The notes under the pieces: generated by a model
Told to the model about the DNA's origin: nothing
The model's database searches: none
The model's input: the letters and a program-made list of their open reading frames with translations, nothing else
DNA from: Odobenus rosmarus divergens
Lineage: Eukaryota; Chordata; Mammalia; Carnivora; Odobenidae
Length of the DNA stretch: 64,000 nucleotides
Assembly (NCBI RefSeq): GCF_000321225.1
Contig: NW_004450585.1
Coordinates: forward strand, 619,155 to 683,154
Direction: 5' to 3'
Shown here: piece by piece, positions 35,359 to 48,215 of the stretch
Position numbering within the stretch: position 1 is the first letter of the stretch
Layout of the letters: every line of letters starts with the position of its first letter
Program-made: the position numbers and the translations under genes

Positions 35359-35509
35359 GGTGCCTGGGTGGCTCAGTCATTAAGTGTCTGCCTTTGGCTC
35401 AGGTCATGATCCTGGAGTCCTGGGATTGAGTCCCACATCGGGCTCCCTGCCCGGCAGGGAATCTCCTTCTCCCTCTGACCCTCCCCCCTCTCATGCTCTC
35501 TCTCTCAAA

Positions 35510-35548
<39 letters not shown>

Positions 35549-35568
35549 ATCATCAATCTTTAAAAAGA
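35359..35568 (+). repeat. CAN-SINE nested in L1, expanded (AAAT)n tail
   Basis: A sense copy in the opposite orientation to the two other SINEs in this L1. AGAAGTTTTATGGTCTCAG recurs on both sides (35340-35358 and 35569-35587). Its tail holds about eleven AAAT units at 35507-35550. Confidence 0.95.
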
Positions 35569-36839
35569 AGAAGTTTTATGGTCTCAGGTCTTACATTTAA
35601 GTATTTAATCTATTTTGAGTTTATTTTTGTGTCTAGTGTAAGAAAGTTGTCCAGTTTCATTCTTTTGCATGTAGCTCTCTAGGTTTTCCAGCACCATTTA
35701 TTGAAGAGACTTTTTTTCCATTGTATATTTTTGCCTCCTTTCTCGTAGATTAATTGACCATATAAGCATGGGTTTATTTCTGGTCACTCTGTTCTGTTCC
35801 ATTGATCAATGTGTTTGCTTTTATGCCAGTACCCATACTGTTTTGATTACTGTACCTTTGTAGTATAGTTTGAAATCAGGGAGTGTGATGCCTCCAGTTT
35901 CGTTCTTCTTTCCCAAGATTGCTTTGGCTATTCAGGGTCTTTTATAGTTCTATACAAATTAGGATAATTCATTCCAGTTCTTTGACAAATATTAATAGTA
36001 TTTTGGTAGGGATTGAATTGAATCTGTAGGTTGCTATGAGTAGTATGGACCTTTGAATAATATTAATTCTTCCAATCCATGAGCATGGTATATCTTTCTA
36101 TTTATTTGTGTAGTCTCCAGTGTCTTTCATCAGTGTCTTATAGTTTTCAGAGTTTTGGTCTTTTACCTCCTTGGTTAAACTTATCCCTAGGTTTTTTTTT
36201 TTCTCTTTTGATGCAATTGTAAATGGGATTGTTAATATTTATTTCTGCTACTTCATTATTAATGTATAGAAATGGAACAGGTTTCTGTATATTAATGTTA
36301 TATTCTGCAGCTTTACTGAATTCATTTATTCTAATAGACGAGATCGGGCTCATTCAGGGTGGTATGGCCATAGACCATTTATTGTAACAGATTTTTGGTG
36401 GAGCCTTTAGGGTTTTCTATATACAGTATCATGTCGTCTACTAATAATGACAGTTTTACTTCCTCTTAACAATTTGGATGCCTTTTATTTCTTTTCCTTG
36501 TGTGATTGCTGTGGCTAGGACTTCCGGTACTATGTTGAATAAAAGTGGCAAGAGTAGACATCCTTGTCTTGTTCCTGATCTTAGAGGAAAAGCTTTCAGC
36601 TTTTCACCACTGAGTATGATGTTAGCTGTGGGTTTTTCATATATGGCCTTTATTCTCTTGAGGTATGTTCCCTCTATACCCACTTTGTTGAGTTTTTTAT
36701 CATGAATGGATGTTGAATTTTGTCAAATACTTTTTCTGCATCTAAAAATAAAATTTTTGATGACAAAAACCTACTAGAACTTTCATTTCCATAAGAATCA
36801 ATACTTAATTTTTGTTACTCCAGTTTTTAAAAGAGGTCT

Positions 36840-37255
36840 AGATAAAATGTACCAAATGCTCAGGGACGGGGGGGTGGTCTAGAGGGAAAGGCAGAGGTAC
36901 AAACACTAATATTATAAGAAGAGGGGAATATACACTGTACAGTGGAAGCATGGAGGAAAGGAAGTGATGGTTGCACCTTGGGGAAATAGTTCACCAACAT
37001 GGTGAAATTTGAACTAAATATTTTAGGATGGATATGACTTGGCAGAGGTTGGGGAAAAGGATTCCTATAAAAGGTAAAGCATGTACAAAGTCAGAGAGGT
37101 GGCAAAGACTTTGATGTGTTTGGGTGTGGGCAGTTGGAATTCAGAAGACTGGAGGGGTTGATAGCAAGGAGGCTGGGCAGACGGGCAGCTGCTGGATGGT
37201 ATAGGCCTAGACTGCTATGTGGAAGGGGTTAGAATAGACCCATTAAAAACCATTG
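36840..37255 (-). repeat. L2 LINE fragment, antisense
   Basis: Antisense L2 3' region, seen from TATAAAAGGTAAAGCATGTAC with the following AAGTCAGAGAGG and TGGATGGTATAGGCCTAG, which mirror the L2 ORF2 end read backwards. Strongly diverged. Confidence 0.6.
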
Positions 37256-37639
37256 TGTACTTTTGAGCAGCGGAGATCTTGTATCTCATTTGCATTGCAA
37301 CAGTTTCCTCTGATGTCGGTGTGCAGGGTAGAATCTGTCTGCAAATGACAAGAGTCCTGAAGGGGATGTGTTAGGATGATATGGGTGGTATCAAGAGTTA
37401 ATCTGAAACAGGTGCTGTGTTATATGGTAAATTTACATCGTTAGTGTACAAATTACAAGAATGTTTGATATACCAGCAACTTTTAGAGGTATGTGACATT
37501 TCTCCTGGGCAACATCAAGGGAAATGTCTAGTGCCTGGCCAAGGAGTGGGGGCAGCAAATGTCACTCTTAATTCCCAGTGTTCATAAAGTGTGTGACTCC
37601 CTCACCCCGACTCCACCCCATCTGGGACCATGTCCTCTG

Positions 37640-37840
37640 AGACACTGTAAGATTCTAGCACGAGTGTCAATCAGAGGGGAACTTATCATAGATACAGAGT
37701 TCTGGGCACCGTTCCTGGGATTCTGATCTGAGCTGGGGCCCAGGAATCTACATTTTAGCTGGTACTGGAGTTGAATCTATTGGATGCACATTCTTACACC
37801 TAAGTGTTATAATTTCTGGGACCACTTTTTTGCAGTGTAG
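37640..37840 (+). repeat. MER5A-like hAT fragment
   Basis: The order GGGATTCTGATCTGAGCTGG, GGCCCAGGAATCTACATTTT and GATGCACATTCTTACACC follows MER5A in sense, with substantial decay. Confidence 0.6.
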
Positions 37841-38277
37841 TGGTATTAAGTATTATTTAGGCATAAGCTGGTGGGTTTCAGATGAGGTCTTTGGTTAGCA
37901 GCCTGGCCAATGTGAGCCTTATTACAGTTTACTTTCACTGTTTTGCATCTGTGGCTTGTTCTTACATTATAACTAGACCAACTGTTACCAGGATCATTTC
38001 AGCACTACCTCTCCTCTCTGGTCTTTTTTGTAACAATATACCAGAGCTCATGATAAAATCTATGGGAGTAAAGTAATATCTTCATGTGAGGTAAATCCTT
38101 TTTTTTTTTCTTCAAGAGTGACTATTTATGGTCTTAAAGAGTTTATGTGCTGAGTTCATTCACTTGAGCAAGTACAGCCATGATCAAATATAGGGTTGGA
38201 ATGTTTGTTTCTGTTAACCATACAGTGAAATTTAAATAAAACATTGCTTTTCTCTTTTTAAAATTTACTCTGCTTAG

Positions 38278-38475
<198 letters not shown>

Positions 38476-38634
38476 TGAGTCCCCTGGGTGTGCTGGGTGA
38501 GTGCCCAGGGCCTGTCCCCGGCCTTTGGACCAAGCCCAAGTTCTGTTTCACTTTTCAGACACTCCCCAACCTCTTCAAAGTTTTCTACATTCTGACTGAT
38601 TTAGGGGTCAAAGTTATGACCATTAAGTTTCTAG

Positions 38635-39120
38635 GTATCTAGACCAAGAGTAGCCATTTTCTATAGAGGCCCAGCTAGCACATATTTTAGGCTTTGTTTT
38701 AGGCCATGGCTCTGTTTTAGCTCCTTAAACTCTGCCATTGTCATGCAAAAGCAGCCATGGATGAATGACACGGAAATGATGAGCAGGACTCTTTCAACGA
38801 AACAATAAAAGCACTGACATTTGAATTTCGTTTAATACAAAATGTTATTCTTCTGATTTTTTCCCCTAACCATTTAAAAATGTATTTAAAAATTTTTTTT
38901 TACCTTTTTAATTTTTATTATTTATTTATTTATTTTAGAGAAAGAGAGAGAGAGAATCTCAAGCAGGCTCCACTCTGAGCTCGATCTCACGACCCTGAGA
39001 TCATGACCTGAGTCGAAAGCAAGAGTTGGACACTTAACTGAGACACCCAGGCCCCCCTCCAACCATTTAAAAATGTAGAAACTTCTTAGTCTTTGGGCTG
39101 TGTTTTGCTAACCCCTGATC
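38635..39120 (+). repeat. hAT-type non-autonomous DNA transposon, split by a SINE
   Basis: TTTTAGGCTTTG, AACTCTGCCATTGTCATGC, AAAAGCAGCCATGGATGAAT and the end GTTTTGCTAACCCCTG match a common mammalian Charlie/MER-type element whose terminus reads TTTGCCAACCCCTG. The SINE at 38885 divides it. Confidence 0.7.
38885..39060 (-). repeat. Diverged CAN-SINE with 17-bp target-site duplication
   Basis: A shorter, older antisense copy. AACCATTTAAAAATGTA occurs at 38868-38884 and 39061-39077, an exact duplication inside the hAT element. Confidence 0.93.
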
Positions 39121-40782
39121 TAGACTGCAGCTCACCGAGGTGAGGAAGATATTTCAGCTGACTCTGCTGTTTACCCGCACAAATTACGGAAGTAAAATAC
39201 TATTACATCAGACACCTGGAGGAGGGAACAGAGGACTAAGGATAGAAGTCTTAGGTGAAATGAATTATTCAAGCTTTGTAAAATTATCGTCAGTTTTCCT
39301 TAGATGACAAGAGCCTCTCCGTGTTCCAGAAGTCAGGTGTGCTAGTGCCTTCTGAGTATCTTTGTCCCGCCTGGCTGACTCCTAGGTTACGTCCCTTGTC
39401 TGAACCATCACGTGCTGTGTGGAGGAGTTGCCCATGTTCTGCGTGCGGTATGGTGTTGCCTAGGACCTGTGAGTTAAACAGGCACAGGTCTTCTTGGTTT
39501 ACAAACTCATTGTCATGTGGGCTTTTTCTTTGCCTTTCATCCATTTTCTGGAGTTTTAGCACACCTTTTTGGACACCCCAGTAGATAAGAGAAATTTTCT
39601 TCCTGATTTCTCTAAACTTTTCTTGTTCCAAAGATTTAATTAAGAATTGTTAAGCCCACTTTTTGGGCAGTCATTGTGACTCCTGGGTCATCGCTCACCC
39701 AGTAGCTTTCACCTCCCCCATTGAGAGACACCCATTCAGTGAAGGGTTGATTGTAGAAGGTTCTTCCTCATCACCTTCCGATCTTATCAATTGGCTTTCT
39801 TTCTAAATGGAAACTTGCTTATTCTTTCTAAACAGAAAACTTGCTGTTCCCTTTCTTGGATTTTAAGTGACTCTCTATTTCTCTTTCTGCTTGTGGTTCT
39901 TGCCCAGTTTATTCCAGGGCATACCTGAAGTGCCGCTTCTCTTTGCTCTCTCACTGTAAAGGTGAGGGGGTGGGGGGGTGGGAGCAAGGAGGGAACCTGG
40001 CAGAGAGTGGAGGCAGGGGTGCAGATTAGCCTGGAAGTCATCACAGACTCCATGTTCCTGGATGAACCCGGTCTTTTCTTGAGGATACCTGTGGAGAACT
40101 GTTGGGACTCCCATCTTCTAGAGTGCAGGGGTTAGAGTGTGGGACAGATGGATGATTGCATGTGATGTGCTGAGCCTCAGGGAAAAGTCCGTGGGACAGA
40201 GCCCATCTTCCCTCTTGCCACGTTCCAGTCCCCACTCTGCAGCCATTGAGGGAAATGAAGAACCAGCACAGGGCCACGCTGACCCTTTGTGCCTTCTTTG
40301 GATGCAGTCCTCCAAAGTGCTACCTTGTTTGACTGATGGGCCCATTAATGCGGAGAGCTCTTGCTTTGTGAGCTGCCTGAAAAGACGCTGAAAGTCACCT
40401 TTCATTTTCGTTAGTACTTGTGCTACAACTCTTTGATTTTTATAGTGGTTCATGAAATGTATATTCCAGTCAGAAAGACTTTGATCCAGCAAGACTCCCA
40501 AGAGCCACCTGTCCCTGCTTTTGGCTCTGGGTGTGCAGACGTTCTAGTTCTATATATTTACTCCCTGGTGGAAGTTCATCTTCTGCTCTTCCCCGCCCCT
40601 TCTCTCCCTGCACCAGCCCCAGCTAATACTTGATAGGAGGCAGCTCTTGGTGGGGGAGGGGAGGTTGGGAGGGGTGAGTGGGAGTTGAGAGGTGGTACCC
40701 TGCTAGGGAAGAATCTTAATTTTATGGACCATAAACACCCAAGTGCTTGGGGGAGTGGCTTAGGTCACACATCGACTCTTTT

Positions 40783-40957
40783 TTTTTTTTTAAAGATTTT
40801 ATTTATTTATTTGAGAGAGAGGAGAGGGAAGAGGGTCAGAGGGAGAAGCAGACTCCCTGCTGAGCAGGGAGCCCGATGTGGGACTCGATCCCGGGACTCC
40901 AGGATCATGACCTGAGCCGAAGGCAGTCGCTTAACCAACTGAGCCACCCAGGTGCCC
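40783..40957 (-). repeat. CAN-SINE with 15-bp target-site duplication
   Basis: An antisense copy with a shortened CT tract. CACATCGACTCTTTT occurs at 40768-40782 and 40958-40972. Confidence 0.95.
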
Positions 40958-41724
40958 CACATCGACTCTTTTAAGGATAATTTTGTTTCTCTAATCAACT
41001 TTTTGATTACAAAATACATTTTCAGAGGGGGGCGGTTAGCTACTATTTCTCATGTGTTTCTCTTCAAAGGTTAATTTGAGAAAGAAATAGTGAAGATGGG
41101 AGGTCAGATATTGACAGAGATACAAATGTCCAGTGAACTTTCAAAAAAATTCCTAATTCCTTCAATTCCCTTTGGTTCCTAGTAGCAGAAGGAAAGCAAG
41201 CCTTCTTCTGTTTCATAAGGTTTCCTAACCTTTAGCCATGTTCTTGCTTTGGGGGACCTTGAACAGGCTTTCCCTAGAGCTCTAAATCCCAAAGGAGAAA
41301 AGACCCCTGTCCCTCCGGTAAGAAAATGCCTGAGACAGAGAGTCTGTGGACACTCTTCGTCAGGTTCCTCTCCTGCTCCCCCTTTCTTATCTCAGAAGCC
41401 ACACACAAAATGTGCACCCATGGAAACTGGGGCCAGCATGAGAAATGGACCACCATTTGTAGAAAAATATAAGGATGAGCTTTTCATGAGAGCTTGTTAA
41501 ATTCTGACAATGCATGATCTCCAAGGTTGTGTCTGTGTTTACAGCAGTGGAGGAGATGAAATCAATTGTTTGACTCAATTGGTTCGAATTATCTGGAGTT
41601 TTCAGATATGTTTATTTTGGCCTGAAACTGTAAAAACCCTCCAGGTATGATTTTCTGAAAAGCAAAGACAATGGAAAACTGGCATTTTTACATAAATACC
41701 ATCCCATCATCCCAAGGCTCTAAT

Positions 41725-41772
41725 TCTGGTTTGTCCAAATAAGCACACTCTGGTTTGTTCAAATAAGCACAT
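41725..41772 (+). repeat. 24-bp tandem duplication
   Basis: Two head-to-tail 24-base copies (TCTGGTTTGTCCAAATAAGC and four more bases) that differ at two positions. No known repeat unit. Confidence 0.9.
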
Positions 41773-43084
41773 GCTAGAAAGAGGTTTTTCTTGAACTTGA
41801 AATCCATACCAGCGTGTTCCACTTGCATGACTATTATCGAACGTGAGGAAGACAGGTTTTTATCCTCTTTGTTCCACTGAGTGCTTAAGTTAGATCCAAT
41901 GCAGGCAAGTTGGTGTGAAGGGCGGTACGAGAAACACGGGGTCAAATTAGTAGAATGAAATTGAGCTTTGGGAAAAGACACTACGGCTTCTTCCATATGA
42001 CACGTTGGTGTGGTAAGAGTCTTGTAGGGAGGCGTGAGGGCACTGTGGCAAGCCATCTAGTCATACCACTTTGATCCATTAAAATATAGGCATTAGAACA
42101 GGGAATTCAAATTTGCTTCTTGGTTGGCCATGATTTTTAAATTCTGAATTTGGCTTTTGGTATATAGTTTCACTGAATGGGGGAGGTAGGATCCTTACTA
42201 AAATGACTTACCCAAGATCTTATCTAAAAACCAGGAATCTCTCTCTGCCTGATTACAATTGGATTAATGTGTTTCCCTCTTCCCTGCTCCCCCTGCCCCT
42301 AATTTCAGATATAGTGAGAGTTCCTGTTGGGAGGGGCTGGTCTAGGGCCTGTGCAACTCGGTGAAATCACAGAAGCTTATCATATGCTCCTGCACGCCAT
42401 GCATTTAAAAGACAAACAGACAATGGCAGGGATGGAGCAGGACATGGAGAAAGGCGTCCATGGTCAGGAAGGCCACATGCTAAGGCTCACTCATCAAACA
42501 GTAGATTGCCATGGTTTGCACTTTCCCACTTGTTAATATCATCTCTGCTACGGGCCAGGGCTCCTTTTAGGTTATAAGGAGAGATATCTTCATTGAAGCA
42601 TCAGGGGTCGGCTCTTCTTTCCTGTCTTCTTGATCTCCTTTAAAAATATTGAACAGTATTTATTCTTCTGTTCTGACTAAGGTAATCCATCTTTAAGAGA
42701 AACCTTGACCCCATTTTGCAGAAGAGATCAGGTACATCAGTTGTTTAAAAGAAATGAGTATCAACTTTCTGGAAGAGGTTCTCAGAATGATGACTTAATT
42801 GTTCAGCCTCGTCTAGTTTCCACATTGGTCCTCCTTCCCCTCACCAGCTCAAGATTCACGACTCCTTGTGCAGTGGGCCTCTTCCGAGTAGAGGGTGACA
42901 CGGATCTCAGAAGAGAAGAGTCAGCCCCTTCTTCATTCTTCAAAGGCATTTCTCTTTTTTTTTCCTTCATTCTGTTTAAATATTGTCAACCCTTAGAAAT
43001 GCTATGTAGCAGTAGCTGGCTCAGAAGTGAAGCTTTTTGACATTTAAATCAATAATTCATTCTTTCAGTAAACTTAATGAATGA

Positions 43085-44115
43085 CTGACGCCTAGTGGCC
43101 AGGCTCCATGCTGGATTGGGGGAAGCGAGGCGGTAAGACGCTGTCTCCATCCTCCGGTGACTCCCAGGCCGAGGGAGACGTCGAGCCATCATAACGGTGG
43201 GTGCTGGGGGAGATTTTGAAGAACTGAGGAAAGGCAGCCAGCACCTGCTGGAGTGATGAGGGAAAGGCTTTCCCAGAGGAGATGGTATCACAAACGAAAC
43301 GAGGGACTGTCAGTGGTGGGTGAAGGGGCTGGGCGCCAGGGGAAAGATTAGGATATCTAGGCAGAGGGAGCAGCATCGGCAAAAGTTCAGAGGTAAGACC
43401 GAGGAGCCTGGGAAGGCACTTGTAATTCTGTGTGGCAGGTGCACGGGAGGCAGTGGCGGGGGGGAGGTGGGATGGGGCCAGAGAATGGCCAGCCGAGTGT
43501 GAGTCAGACTGTAGGGAGTGGGGGCGGTGTGCCGAGCTCAGGAGCTAGGGGGGGTTCATGAATGGCTCCGAGAAGCAGCCTGATAGGACTAGATTTGTGT
43601 TTTAGGAGCTCTTTGTGACTGCCTTGGGACAAATGGATTTCTGAAGGGCCTTAGGGGATGTCAGGAGACCTGTTAGGAGGCCACTGTGCTCAGGGCCAAG
43701 AAATGATGAAGGGCTGAGCTACATGCTAATTGAGTTGGAGAAAAGGGCAGATTCACAGGGTGACCGGCTATCAGGAACGAAGGTTAGAGAGCAGTGAAGA
43801 ACGAGTCCTGGTATTCTTTCTGGCTTGGGTGAGGAGAAGCAGATTTGCAGGGAAGGAAGATCATGAGTCCAAGTTTGGAAATACGGGTTCGCAGTTCCTG
43901 AGGACCCCTCACATGGATCCCTGGGTGTCAGGAGAAAGAGCTGGGCTAGGTGTAGGTTTGGGAATCATCAGTGTGAAATCACGGGTGTGAATTAGATCAT
44001 GGCACAAGTGTGGAGTAAGAAATAGGAAGAATAGTGATGAAGATCTTGGGAACATGCACGAGGTGGTGGGAAAAGCAGTAGCGATGTAAGCTAAGGGAGA
44101 GCTCTTCTACGAAAG
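43085..44115 (-). repeat. L2 LINE, long antisense copy
   Basis: About 1 kb of antisense L2 covering the 3' half of ORF2. Landmarks are GAGGGAAAGGCTTTCCCAG, GGCAGAGGGAGCAGCATCGG, CTGTTAGGAGGCCACTGTG, AGTCCAAGTTTGGAAATACG and TGGGAATCATCAGTGTG, in the order expected for reversed L2. Many frame disruptions. Confidence 0.75.
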
Positions 44116-44175
44116 ACACGGACAGTGTCACATGTTGCAGACAGTTCAAGAAAGAGAAATATACAAAGAATGTTT

Positions 44176-44297
44176 AGGGGCACCTGGGTGGTTCAGTCAA
44201 TTAAGCATCTGACTCTTGATCTCAGCTCAGGTCTTGATATCAGGGTCATGAGTTCAAGCCCCGTGTTGGGCTACTTGAAAAGAAAAAAAAAAAAAAG
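44176..44297 (+). repeat. Short CAN-SINE with target-site duplication
   Basis: A sense short form with GGGGCACCTGGGTGGTTCAG, GGGTCATGAGTTCAAGCCCC and a poly(A) tail but no CT tract. AAAGAATGTTTA (44164-44175) recurs as AAGGAATGTTTA (44298-44309). Confidence 0.88.
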
Positions 44298-44859
44298 AAG
44301 GAATGTTTATTTGGATTTTGCAACAAGGAGGTATCGTTGATTTGAATGAGAGTAGTTTCGTCAAGTGTTCACAGTTTGCCGGAAGCTTGGTTATGGAAGG
44401 AGGTGGATTCTTGGTTTTAAGGATTTGGAAGCATGTGTAAATGAGGTTTGCTGCCTGTAGTGATTAATGTAGGATTCCATAAATTACCCATTTTCTTTGG
44501 TGTTTAAAGTTTGTACTCACTTCATAGGGATTGACCCTTACAGAGCCTGGCTGGCCATCATTTCCTTCTCTTCCCTGACACTGGGCTGCAGTATTAGGCA
44601 CAGGGAGTGAAAGAGGAAAGAAATCAAGAGCAGGGTGGAAAAGAGAAGAGAGGAAGACCAGACAGCTTCTCAGGTAACCTCTAGCTGCAAAATTCCAGAT
44701 CAACCCAGTGTTCCCCCTTCTGTGTCCTCCATTCCACCCACATTAATGGAGGTAGAGAACCTTATGCCATTGCATTAGTGGGCGTTCCTCCAGCTTAGCC
44801 GTGCAACCCAGGACAGCTGCCTCTTCCATCCCCATCTGCTACGTGAACCCATTAGTTGT

Positions 44860-45815
44860 GCAAAGCTCTCTGTCCATCATTGCATCCTCATCCTGGGCAC
44901 ATGCCCCCATTTCCTGCTCTACGGAGGAAACTGAAGTCACCTGGCAGGAACTCTGAACCTCTCTGCAGCCCCTTACCCCTTGTGACACTCCCCTCCTCTC
45001 TATCTCAGAGCAAGAGGTGTCTCTGCTTCTCTCCAAGCTGGCCCTTCCAGCCTGGCCTTCTCACCTTCTAACTTGCCCTTGACCTGTGGATTCCCTAACA
45101 CCACTCCTCACCCTAGCAACTTCCTTAGGTGACTCCTCTCCTCTGACAGCTTTAGCACTCTCGCTGACATGCCCTCACCCACAAGTTCTCTATCTTGAGT
45201 CTAAACCTGTCTCCTGAGTTCTCAACCTTCTGGACATTCTCATCTGGGGGTTTCATGGGGCCTTCAAATGCAACAGCTTGATGCGTCTTTCATCATCTAC
45301 ATTTGTCATACCTCGTGTGTACCTGCCCATATTGGTTAATGGCATTATCATCCCCTCAAGTCATCGGCCTGAGAGAAAAGACTTAATCTCTCCTTGTACT
45401 TTGGTACATAGACTCTTTTGCTCATACCCCAGAGTTTCTGCTCTGCATTCCCTGTACACCCTCCCTCCCACCCCCATTGCCCTAGTTCTTAGGTCTTGCT
45501 AGAGTCTTCTAGCCAGCCTTCCTACTGGTGGTTTCTCCATTTCCAACCCTTCCTTCACATTGCCTCAAACCTGATTACATTTCTTGTCTCCTTAAAACCT
45601 TTCAGTGGTTCAACTTTGCTTGCAAAATAGAGTTCAGCACCCTTTGTCTCAGGCGCATCCGGATCTGGTCCTGGCCCACCCTTCCTCCTCTGCCCAGGCA
45701 TCCTGTGCACCCTGGCCGGTGCTCCTCATGCACACCCTTCCTCCTCTGCTCTGCCTGGTGAGCTTCTGCTCATCCCTCAGGATCACTTAGGCTTATGATG
45801 AAACCCGTGTAATTC
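44860..45815 (+). repeat. L2 LINE, sense
   Basis: Sense L2 ORF2 end to 3' UTR: CCTTAAAACCTTTCAGTGG, TTGCAAAATAGAGTTCAGC, TCTGGTCCTGGCCCACCC and GAGCTTCTGCTCATCCC. It is the opposite strand of the same L2 region that is antisense at 43085-44115. Confidence 0.75.
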
Positions 45816-46306
45816 ATCTACAAAGAATGTATTTTTTCACATCAACCTGTCAGTTTAGAACCACCACATTCCTCATTTTTACTCTTTAGACACTTCCTGG
45901 ATGCTCTTATGACCTGGTCACGCTTGTTTTGGGATAATCTAGTTTTATTCTCAGTTCATGGACTTGCAAAATAGTCAAGGATGGTCTAGCTCGTTTATTG
46001 TGCCTTTCAATCTAGTACAACTTGAATCAAAGTGCTGAATTATTCTAATGGAATGAGAAAATTGATACCTGAATTACTGCAGGTGTAAAAAGAAGAGCAA
46101 GTAGGAAAGTATTTAGTTTGCATGTTTATAAAGAATTTACTAGAGTAAATGTGAGATCTTTTATGTCAAAAGATCCATTGACTTCTCTGGTCTGTATGTA
46201 TTAGTTACTGTTGCGATGTACTTTTTCCTATATTCAGCAAAATCCATTTCTTGACTCAATACTTTATTTTGAGAGACTTATTAAAAAGAAGTACACAAAG
46301 CTTTCT

Positions 46307-46502
46307 TTTTTTTTTAAGATTTTATTTATTTATTTGACAGAGAGAGACACAGCGAGAGAGGGAACACAAGCAGGGGGAGTGGGAGAGGGAGAAGCAGGCT
46401 CCCAAGGAGCAGGGAGCCCGACGCGGGGCTCGATCCCAGGACCCCGGGATCATGACCTGAGCTGAAGGCAGATGGTTAACGACTGAGCCACCCAGGTTCC
46501 CC
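46307..46502 (-). repeat. CAN-SINE with 15-bp target-site duplication
   Basis: An antisense copy. TACACAAAGCTTTCT occurs at 46292-46306 and 46503-46517. Confidence 0.95.
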
Positions 46503-47374
46503 TACACAAAGCTTTCTAACAAGATTTATAGGCATTATTTTAAAAAGGTAATAAAGAAGAGTTTTGGGTATAGTGCAGAGAGTTATGTTGAAATTGGTTG
46601 TAGGACTTTTCAGTAAAAATCAGGAATGCTTAAAAACTTTTAGAGAGATCTTCTGTTTCTTATTTTCTTTTTTGTAGAGGAAAGAACAGTGGAAAGAGTA
46701 GGACTATACAAAATGATCAACATTTCAGGGACTTTTTTTTTTTCTTTAAAAAATTGAGGTGGAAAATAGCTATCATTTATTATAATTCCTTGTGTTTTCT
46801 CTGTAAAAATATTTTTCACTCTTTTGATTTTTTCGAAGTGGCCATTATTGCTCTATGAACCAACACTAGGAGGAGAGACGACTGCCAGTACATCTTTTTT
46901 GCTCGTTATGGGGAAAAACTAAAATATCTTCTGTTGGCACTCCCACAGCTACATTTTTCTCAGCTGTCAGTAGGAACCCCTTTTAATTTCTGTGTACCGA
47001 CACTATTAGCCATAGAGACACATTCCTGCGATTGCATAGGTTCAGAGCCCAGAATCAGCCAAGGCCCGAGTGTCGTAGCCGGCAGCCCACATGAACTGAG
47101 TTGCTGCTCAGCTGTGTCTCCGTGTTCCATGGCAACACCTGGACAGGAGAGTTGGCCACAAGCACCCCCCAGATGGGAAAGTGACTCAACTGAGTTCCTT
47201 CGGTCTTTGTATTCACTTTAGAGATCAGGAGCACAAACTGAAACAGTTCTCCAGACTTTCTGGAGAGCAAATCATATACATAATATTTATAATTTATATA
47301 GTTTATACCAACCTTGGATAGGTATATCTACTCCGTAATCCTCTGTCAAAAAGGCAAAAGTTTTTTTTTTTAAA

Positions 47375-47525
47375 CAACTCTTTGATACGGTGAAATCCAA
47401 AATGCATACACAAATTGTGCAAAACAAAAAGGTGCAGCTTAATTAATGAACACAGAGCATATATCTGCATACCCATTCCTCAGATCAAGAACGAGAATGA
47501 AGCCAGCCCTGTAGTCTCGGTGCCT
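47375..47525 (-). repeat. L1M-like fragment, tentative
   Basis: GAACACAGAGCATATATCTG followed by ATACCCATTCCTCAGATC and AAGAACGAGAATGAAGCCAG is similar to a widespread old L1M non-coding segment. Weak match, orientation by analogy. Confidence 0.4.
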
Positions 47526-47864
47526 CCTTCCTGGTGTCCCCAGGGGTACGCACGGTTCTGCCTCAAAACCTTTGGAAGTGGGTTTCTCCTGCTTTCTGTG
47601 GGGTTGCCTAAGAAGATGCAGAAGCCGGCCTTGGGAGGTGGGGGAGGGGCGTGGATCTGAGGGCGGGGGCCCGGAGATGTTTGGTGGAATTGTAGCATGG
47701 CATCGTTATCTGGATTTGTTTTAGTTTCTCTTACAGACCCGAAGTCTAGGCACTGGCCAGAAGCTGTTGTCATATCTGCAGAGACTGCTCTTTGTAAAGC
47801 TGCTCTGGCTCATTTCCTCTAGAGTGTTCTGACTTGTGACGCACTCACTGGAAATGGACTCTGA

Positions 47865-48215
<351 letters not shown>

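Larger units (their letters stand above)
33652..36750 (-). mobile_element. Old L1 LINE, antisense, 5'-truncated, three nested SINEs
   Basis: A degraded L1 read on the minus strand. Its 3' UTR is at about 33655-33930. The end of ORF2 lies at 33938-34171, where the frame contains MEYYSAIEKNEILPF, a signature of the L1 ORF2 C-terminus. Further ORF2 sequence with frameshifts reaches the reverse-transcriptase region at 36456-36683, which shows [15 protein letters not shown], the fingers/palm consensus of L1 RT. A microsatellite of TCTA, TCTG and TCCA units expanded at about 34127-34172. Many stops and frameshifts show it is dead. It is broken by SINEs at 34362, 34659 and 35359. Confidence 0.88.

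Noticed and set aside
36456..36683. Reverse-transcriptase-like peptide as a gene
   Set aside because: It is a fragment of dead L1 ORF2 with frameshifts on both sides and is annotated as part of the L1.
39290..39631. 113-codon minus-strand frame rich in charged residues
   Set aside because: Considered as a transposon gene remnant, but no known transposase motif was recognised and no splice context supports it.
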